Shown here: positions 58,002 to 64,000 of the stretch, in pieces
Position numbering within the stretch: the first letter of the stretch is position 1
How the letters are laid out: every line of letters starts with the position of its first letter
NCBI GenBank assembly: GCA_014381505.1
Contig: JACNLK010000028.1
Location: 1-64,000, forward strand
Source of the DNA: Candidatus Desulfatifera sulfidica
GTDB lineage: Bacteria > Desulfobacterota > Desulfobulbia > Desulfobulbales > Desulfocapsaceae
DNA length: 64,000 nt
Direction of reading: 5' to 3'
Program-made: the position numbers and the translations under genes
Notes under the pieces: generated by a model
Told to the model about the DNA's origin: nothing
What the model saw: the letters and a program-made list of their open reading frames with translations, nothing else
Databases searched by the model: none

Positions 58002-59141
58002 TCAGACACTGACCAGATATTTGAGAATCTCTTCAGGGGTAATGAGCTGTCCGTCAATACGGTTATGCTTGACGATCCGGGTTTCAGACCGATTCACACG
58101 AGCAACTTCACGACAGATCTGCCCCATATTCATCTCTGGAACAACTGCAACCCGGCACTGGCGCAGGGCTGAATCCACGATCTGACGAGGAAAAGGGAAA
58201 AGTGTGATGAGCTGAAGAAGACCTGCTTTGATCCCCTTGGCCCGTGCCTCTTTAACAGCACGCATGGCCGATCGGGCCACAGAACCATAGGCGATGACAC
58301 AGACTTCGGCATCTTCCATCATGATACTCTTGCTGACCTGAATCTCATTGAAGCCTTTGGATATCTTGTCATGCAGGCGACGCTGGAACAGGTCAACCTC
58401 CTGGGGATTCTGAGTCGGAAAGCCTTTTTCGTCATGGATCAGACCGGTCACGTGATGACGATAGCCGCTGCCCATGGCAGCCATATCAGGAACACCACGA
58501 TTGTTGGCAGCATAGGGTTTGTACCATTCAGGAGGCACACTGGGGGCGATTCGATCAATGACTCTGATTTCTTCAGGCCCTGGCAGAGTGACAGATTCAC
58601 GCGTATGTGCCACTACTTCATCAGAGAGAATAATAACCGGAACTCGGTATTTCTCTGAAAGATTAAAGGCCTTGATGGTGATTGAGAAGCAATCAAGGAC
58701 GGATGAGGTGGCAAGGACGATGATTGGATGATCACCGTGAGTTCCCCAACGGGCCATCTGTACATCACCCTGGGAAGGACTTGTGGGCAGGCCGGTACTG
58801 GGACCGCCTCTCATCACGTTGACGATGACACAGGGGACCTCAGCGACACAGGCGTAACCAAGATTTTCCTGAATCAGACTGAAGCCTGGGCCACTGGTGG
58901 CAGTCATGGACTTGACTCCAGCCAATGATGCCCCGATGATTGCCCCCATGGAAGCAATTTCATCTTCCATCTGAATAAATCTACCACCCGCTTCCGGCAG
59001 ACGCAGGGAAAGTAGTTCACTGATCTCAGAAGCTGGTGTAATGGGATAGCCTGCAAAAAAACGGCAACCGGCAGCTAAAGCACCTAAGACAATAGCCTCA
59101 TTGCCTTGGAGTAAGACCGGGAGTTGTTGCTCACTCTTCAT
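58002..59141 (-). CDS. korA: 2-oxoacid:ferredoxin oxidoreductase alpha subunit
   Basis: LLQGNEAIVLGALAAGCRFFAGYPITPASEI, MEDEIASMGAIIGASLAGVKSMTATSGPGFSLIQENLGYA; start set at the inner MKSEQQLPV. Confidence 0.94.
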   Translation of the reverse strand: MKSEQQLPVLLQGNEAIVLGALAAGCRFFAGYPITPASEISELLSLRLPEAGGRFIQMEDEIASMGAIIGASLAGVKSMTATSGPGFSLIQENLGYACVAEVPCVIVNVMRGGPSTGLPTSPSQGDVQMARWGTHGDHPIIVLATSSVLDCFSITIKAFNLSEKYRVPVIILSDEVVAHTRESVTLPGPEEIRVIDRIAPSVPPEWYKPYAANNRGVPDMAAMGSGYRHHVTGLIHDEKGFPTQNPQEVDLFQRRLHDKISKGFNEIQVSKSIMMEDAEVCVIAYGSVARSAMRAVKEARAKGIKAGLLQLITLFPFPRQIVDSALRQCRVAVVPEMNMGQICREVARVNRSETRIVKHNRIDGQLITPEEILKYLVSV

Positions 59142-59466
59142 CGGTGGACCTCCTCCGGTCGGCAAACCTTTCTTTGACTGTAATAGCAAAATCAGGGCAA
59201 TGTATTACGCAGAATCGGCAACCAGAACAACGATCCATGTCTTCGATATATGGCCTCCCCAGAGGGTCATTCAATATGATTTTGCGAGGACAGAGAGAGG
59301 CACATAGACCACACGCCTTGCACCAGTCGTAAAAAAAAGAGACATCAAACAGTGTCCCTTTTTTTTTCTTATGTGTCTCCCAGTACCCATTTCCCTTTTC
59401 GGGATCGGGGGATTGTTCCTCTGATCCCGACGGTTCCTGGAGAGTTTTTTTTATTTTTTTTACCAT
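59131..59466 (-). CDS. korD: 2x[4Fe-4S] ferredoxin-type delta subunit of 2-oxoacid:ferredoxin oxidoreductase, with Lys-rich N-terminal extension
   Basis: WCKACGLCASLCPRKI and CSGCRFCVIHCPDFAI cluster motifs; overlaps korA. Confidence 0.9.
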   Translation of the reverse strand: MVKKIKKTLQEPSGSEEQSPDPEKGNGYWETHKKKKGTLFDVSFFYDWCKACGLCASLCPRKIILNDPLGRPYIEDMDRCSGCRFCVIHCPDFAITVKERFADRRRSTDEE

Positions 59467-59782
59467 GGTTACACCCTTAATGGAATTCTTGTAAGCAACC
59501 TGAATCCAACGATTCTCAGGTTATAACTCGTGGCGATTTACTGTCAACCTAAATAGCTGACATCCTGTCAGCTCAGCCATTAATCAAACCATCAAGTATT
59601 GCCAACTTTCAACAAATAGGGTATTTTTAAGCGTTTCAATCAACAAACCTGATGTTTCCTCTTCGCGACAGCCAGGTCCTAAGCCCTGCATTCTCCGCAG
59701 TTTTTCGATTGTTACAATGTGTCATGTCCCCACCCAGGAAGTATTCCTGGGTCCCGATTACAATAAGAGAAAAGGAGTTGCT

Positions 59783-61225
59783 TTGAAGAAGAAAATACTC
59801 GTTGCAAATCGTGGTGAAATTGCCATTCGAATCATACGTGCAATTCAGGAGCTGAATTATGAGGCTGTTGCCGTCTATGAAACTCCCGACAAAGAGTCTC
59901 GCCATATCCGCCTGGCCAATGAAGCCGTGTGGCTTGGTGCAGGTCCTCGATGTGACTATCTTGACATTGCAAAAGTAATCAAGGCAGCTAAGCGTTCCGG
60001 GGCCTGTGCTGTCCACCCCGGTTATGGTTTCCTCGCTGAAAACCCTGATTTTGCCCGTGCCTGCGAAGAAAATGATCTGATTTTCATCGGCCCTTCCTCT
60101 GATGTGATTACAAATCTCGGGAACAAGGTTATTGCACGTCAGATCATGGCTGATGCTGGAATTCCGATGGTTCCCGGGACACCTAACCTCTCCGCGGGGG
60201 ATACTGGTGTAGATGAAGCCCTTGCCTTTGCTGCTCAGTATAATTATCCAGTCATGCTTAAGGCCACTTCGGGTGGTGGCGGTCGCGGTATTCGCCGGAT
60301 TGATACAGATGAGCAGATGCGGGCTGAAATTCCCATGGCACGTGCTGAAGCCAAGGCGGCTTTCAACGACGACTCGGTCTATCTTGAAAAAGTGGTCATT
60401 GACCCTAAGCATGTCGAAGTTCAGGTCATGGCCGACCGTGAAGGAAACACCGTGCACCTCGGCACCCGGGACTGTTCAATTCAGCGTCGTAACCAGAAAT
60501 TGATAGAAATTGCTCCATCCATGATCGGCGACCAGGATTTACTGGACACGATCTGCGACACTGCTGTCAAAGCAGCCACGGCAGCCAATTATTTCAATGC
60601 TGGAACCGTCGAGTTTCTTCTTGATGAAAATTACAACTACTACTTTATGGAGATCAACACACGGGTGCAGGTCGAACATACGGTCAGTGAGATTGTCACC
60701 GGTATTGATATCGTACGAACCCAGATCAAACTGGCCCTTGGCAAGCTTCTGTCCTTTGGCCAGGAAGATGTTCAACTGCGTGGTCATGCCATTGAGATGC
60801 GAATCAATGCCGAGGATCCGCAGAACAACTTTATGCCCGAAGGTGGTAAGAAAGTAACTGTTTACCGTTCACCTGGCGGTTACGGGGTTCGCCTGGATGG
60901 TTTTGTTTATCAGGGCTACACGATCCCCAAGGTCTATGATTCTCTTTTGGTCAAGATGACTGTCCATGGATTTTCGTGGAATGAGACTGTGGACAGACTG
61001 CGCCGCTGTCTACAAAACTTTGTCATTGCCGGTCCTAAAACAACAATCCCCTTCTATTTGAATATTGTTAAAGATCCGGATTTCATAAAGGGTGATTTCA
61101 ACACATCCTACCTGGATACTCACCCACACCTTTTTGAGTATGAAGAGGAAGCTGATGAAGCAAATAAACTTTCCAAGTTGATTGCTGAGATCCATCACCG
61201 AGGTGAAAATCCTTACGCGGCCTGA
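59783..61225 (+). CDS. pycA: Biotin carboxylase subunit (pyruvate carboxylase subunit A type); TTG start proposed
   Basis: KKILVANRGEIAIRIIRAIQELNYEAVAVY, ATSGGGGRGIRRI, FMEINTRVQVEHTVSEIVTGIDIV; adjacent to the biotinylated carboxyltransferase. Confidence 0.92.
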   Translation: MKKKILVANRGEIAIRIIRAIQELNYEAVAVYETPDKESRHIRLANEAVWLGAGPRCDYLDIAKVIKAAKRSGACAVHPGYGFLAENPDFARACEENDLIFIGPSSDVITNLGNKVIARQIMADAGIPMVPGTPNLSAGDTGVDEALAFAAQYNYPVMLKATSGGGGRGIRRIDTDEQMRAEIPMARAEAKAAFNDDSVYLEKVVIDPKHVEVQVMADREGNTVHLGTRDCSIQRRNQKLIEIAPSMIGDQDLLDTICDTAVKAATAANYFNAGTVEFLLDENYNYYFMEINTRVQVEHTVSEIVTGIDIVRTQIKLALGKLLSFGQEDVQLRGHAIEMRINAEDPQNNFMPEGGKKVTVYRSPGGYGVRLDGFVYQGYTIPKVYDSLLVKMTVHGFSWNETVDRLRRCLQNFVIAGPKTTIPFYLNIVKDPDFIKGDFNTSYLDTHPHLFEYEEEADEANKLSKLIAEIHHRGENPYAA

Positions 61226-61289
61226 TTATCCCGCAAGTCATGAAACTCATTCCGGTTCGAATAAAAATTAACCCATAGGCGAGCATATT

Positions 61290-63200
61290 ATGATTGAACG
61301 TATTGTTCAGGGAATGGCCCCTGCTGATGTTGTTAAGAGTCTACAGGCTGCTGACGGATATTATATTACCAACACCGCACGAGATCTCTCCCAGTCTGAT
61401 TTTAAAAATCGAATTCTTCTCCACACCGATATTCTGGCCGCACCGTCTCGTGAGCGGGCTGGATATTTTTCACTCGAGATCACCGGTGGTGCCTCAGTTC
61501 ATGTGGACATTCTGCGCAAGCAGGTTGATCCTTTTCTCAAGCTTGAAATTCTGCGCGAGAAAATGCCAACCACCATGTTTCAAACCCTTTGTCGTGGGGT
61601 TAATCTTTTTGGCTACCGGCCCTACCCCCAGAACGTCATCCGTTTCACAGTCAGTGAATTTGCTAAATATGTTGACGTCTGGCGGACCTTCGATTTCATG
61701 AACCACGTCCCCAATATGCAGGCCGTGTTTGAGGAGGTGGCCAAGGCCGGTAAGATCAATGAACCCTGCATTTGTTTTTCCACAGGGCCTGAGCACACCA
61801 ACGAGTACTATGTTTCCAAGGTCCGGGAGATTCTTGACGTGACAGGTTCCGACATTGTTCTCTGCATCAAAAATCACGGTGGACTGGGTACTCCACGCCG
61901 GATCGGAGAGCTGGTTGATTCTATTAAACAGACCTATCCTGATCTGCCCATTCATTATCATGGTCACAACACGGATGGAAACGACGTTGGACGGATCACT
62001 GAAGCGGTCATTAATGGTGCAGTAATTGTTGATGCAGCTGATGCATCATTTACCGGTTTCTACGGACCTCCCCCGATTCTGAGTGTTATCCAGACTCTTA
62101 AAGATCACGGCCACACAGCCATCGGTATTGATGAGGACGCCGTTATTGAGACCTCTGAAGTCATTCGTGATGAGCGCAAGCATTACGCACCTTTTGAATC
62201 ACAGATCAAGGGATTTCAGCCCACCGTTCAGATCCACAAGATGCCCGGTGGGGCCATGGGATCAAGTCTCGAGCAGGCTGTCAAGGGCGGCTTTCTCGAC
62301 AAAATGCCCGATATCCTCCATAAAGAATTACCCCGGGTCCAAAAGGAGCTTGGAAACTACTGGTCTGTAACCCCGGGTTCACAGATTCTCTGGACGACGG
62401 CCGTATCCCATGTCATGGAAGGTGAGCGTTACGGCAATCCATCAGGAGATCTCCGAAACCTTCTTTTGGGCAAGTATGGTCCTTTCCCCTTTTATCGTCC
62501 GGAAGACTGGATTTTTGAGAAGGTCTTCGGCGAGAACTGGAAACAAATTCTTGAAGATGAAGGTGGCGTAGAAGAAATTGAGGATATGGATATTGACCAG
62601 GAGCGTTCAACTCTGAACGAACGTCTTGGTGTGGAACCCACAGACCAGCAGTTGGTTCTCTATCTCCAGCACCCCAATGATGCCGTCAACTTCTTCAAGT
62701 TCACTGAAGATTTTGGTCATGTCTATGTATTACCCCCATCCATATTCCTCCGTCAGGGCGGTTTTGAGATTGGCGAAACCCTGACGTTTACTGACCATGA
62801 GGGTAAGGAACATATGATTGAAACTGGTCCTTCAATGGTCAATGATGACGGTGAAACCAGTGTTTATCTCGAGGTTGACCACTATCAACGTCAATATGTC
62901 TTCGAGCCTGACGTCCCCGAAGGTGCTGTTGCCAAAGCTGCAACCATCTCCAAGGAAGAAATCAAAATTCTTGCCAAGAGCGGCGATATCAGGGCACCTT
63001 TTGCAGGCAATGTCTGTGAAATATCTGTTAAAGAGGGTCAGGAGGTCAAGGCCGGTGATCGTGTTGCAGTCATGGAAGCCATGAAGATGCAGACTCCGCT
63101 CACCACAGAAATCGATGGTATTGTTACCGCTATTGCTGTCAAGGTTGGCGATGCCCTGCAGCCCGGCGATCGTGTCATCAAGATTGACACTGACGAATAA
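61290..63200 (+). CDS. pycB: Pyruvate carboxylase subunit B / oxaloacetate decarboxylase alpha-type carboxyltransferase with C-terminal biotinyl domain
   Basis: CRGVNLFGYRPYPQNVI, VHIHGHNTDGN-type (HYHGHNTDGNDVG), KMPGGAMGSSLEQA, biotin site VMEAMKMQTPL. Confidence 0.92.
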   Translation: MIERIVQGMAPADVVKSLQAADGYYITNTARDLSQSDFKNRILLHTDILAAPSRERAGYFSLEITGGASVHVDILRKQVDPFLKLEILREKMPTTMFQTLCRGVNLFGYRPYPQNVIRFTVSEFAKYVDVWRTFDFMNHVPNMQAVFEEVAKAGKINEPCICFSTGPEHTNEYYVSKVREILDVTGSDIVLCIKNHGGLGTPRRIGELVDSIKQTYPDLPIHYHGHNTDGNDVGRITEAVINGAVIVDAADASFTGFYGPPPILSVIQTLKDHGHTAIGIDEDAVIETSEVIRDERKHYAPFESQIKGFQPTVQIHKMPGGAMGSSLEQAVKGGFLDKMPDILHKELPRVQKELGNYWSVTPGSQILWTTAVSHVMEGERYGNPSGDLRNLLLGKYGPFPFYRPEDWIFEKVFGENWKQILEDEGGVEEIEDMDIDQERSTLNERLGVEPTDQQLVLYLQHPNDAVNFFKFTEDFGHVYVLPPSIFLRQGGFEIGETLTFTDHEGKEHMIETGPSMVNDDGETSVYLEVDHYQRQYVFEPDVPEGAVAKAATISKEEIKILAKSGDIRAPFAGNVCEISVKEGQEVKAGDRVAVMEAMKMQTPLTTEIDGIVTAIAVKVGDALQPGDRVIKIDTDE

Positions 63201-63205
63201 ACGAA

Positions 63206-63233
63206 AGGCACCATTGAAGAATTGTCTTTTCAA
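63206..63233 (+). terminator. Hairpin downstream of pycB
   Basis: AGGCACCATTGAA-gaattgtctttt-TTCAAGGGTGCCT-like imperfect stem (about 12/13 pairs; loop boundaries approximate). Confidence 0.5.
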
Positions 63234-63257
63234 GGGTGCCTGAATCTCTTTTTGCTC

Positions 63258-63308
63258 TAAAAAAGGTCCCTTTTTCACAGTATGTGGGAATGGGACCTTT
63301 TTTTTTCA
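63258..63308 (+). terminator. Intrinsic terminator downstream of pycB
   Basis: AAAAAAGGTCCC...GGGACCTTTTTTTTT stem with T tract. Confidence 0.85.
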
Positions 63309-63435
63309 TCAAGTGAAGAAAGTCTTCTAAAAGAACAGACTCAAGTATCCTCATTTTCCGGGATCTTGACATAATATGATATATTGAGCTTTGCCCAATG
63401 TTCTTTCAGCCAATTTCTGTAAATCTGATAATACT

Positions 63436-64000
63436 ATGAAATTGAATCATATTCCTGTTGTGATCATCGGTGGTGGGCCTGGTGGTCTGGTCTGTGCAAA
63501 AGTGCTGGCAGAGTCGGGCCGCAGGGTTCTAGTGGTAGAGCGCAAGGTGACAATCGGTCCTAAGGTCTGTGCAGGCGGGATCACATGGCATGGATTGATC
63601 AGTCGGGTACCGGGAAAGTGGATCGAACAGTCCTTTCATCGCCAACGTATTGTAACCCGTTGGCAGAAAGGAACAGTAACCGAAAAACAGCCAATCATCG
63701 CCACTGTTAATCGTTTGCACCTTGGCCGGTATATGTTGGATCAGGCACGTAACGCAGGGGCTGAAGTCCTGAACGGCTGGCAGTTGCGCCGGATTGATGG
63801 TCGGACACTTGAGATCGAGAACAAAAAAGACCGTACACGTCAAACGTTGACCTGTGAATACCTTGTTGGGGCCGACGGTTCAACATCTCTTGTCAGACGA
63901 TCTCTTGGCCTGAGCAGCCGGCGCATGGGCGTGGGGATCAATTACCAGATAAAGGGATGCCATTCTGAGATGGAATGGCATCTGAATAGCCGTTTTTTTA
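63436..64000 (+). CDS. Geranylgeranyl-reductase-like FAD-dependent oxidoreductase, 3'-truncated by window edge (absent from the supplied ORF list)
   Basis: Frame open from ATG 63436 to window end: MKLNHIPVVIIGGGPGGLVCAKVLAESGRRVLVVERKVTIGPKVCAGGITWHG...LVGADGSTSLVRRSLGL. Confidence 0.9.
   Translation, partial: MKLNHIPVVIIGGGPGGLVCAKVLAESGRRVLVVERKVTIGPKVCAGGITWHGLISRVPGKWIEQSFHRQRIVTRWQKGTVTEKQPIIATVNRLHLGRYMLDQARNAGAEVLNGWQLRRIDGRTLEIENKKDRTRQTLTCEYLVGADGSTSLVRRSLGLSSRRMGVGINYQIKGCHSEMEWHLNSRFF

Noticed and set aside
1-64000. CRISPR arrays, tRNA/rRNA genes, prophage, IS transposases, defence systems
   Set aside because: No regularly spaced direct repeats, no T-loop/acceptor-stem patterns in the gaps, and no integrase, transposase or defence genes among the ORFs.

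Overview
This 64 kb window is almost entirely chromosomal housekeeping and metabolic DNA. It most resembles a Desulfobacterota/deltaproteobacterial genome; that assignment is inferred from gene content, not computed. I found no phage, IS transposase, CRISPR array, tRNA or rRNA.

Recognisable blocks, left to right: cobUTS (B12 nucleotide loop); xseA; panC/panD; a RecD2-type helicase; folE2-metF; M23 peptidase and RNase G; a glycosyltransferase with a spore-photoproduct-lyase-like radical SAM protein; ssb and dnaJ/cbpA; leuCD; two orphan solute-binding proteins, the second abutting a membrane diguanylate cyclase; tsaE; a YcaO-TPR protein; gmhB; a metal-chelate ABC transporter; ldcA-coaX; cutA; thiD; a Bacteroidetes-like topoisomerase IV pair (parE-parC); PHP protein, miaB, purB, recJ, miaA, comEA-like, cimA, lysC; trmL, serC and rlmN; korDABC; two-subunit pyruvate carboxylase; and a truncated FAD reductase at the right edge.

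Observations most worth follow-up:
(1) A near-perfect XerCD/dif site at 46229-46256 between recJ and purB. The octamers GGGNAGGG/CCCTNCCC appear to switch strand across it, so the window probably spans the replication terminus.
(2) A ~135 bp palindromic MITE-like repeat with two diverged copies.
(3) A type IIA topoisomerase pair with non-canonical residues at the quinolone-contact positions.
(4) An orphan PstS-like binding protein coupled to a Cache/HAMP/PAS/GGDEF cyclase.
(5) A stand-alone YcaO-TPR protein with intact ATP-binding motifs.
(6) A terminator-like hairpin inside the korD coding region.

Product names come from reading the translations; no database search was run.
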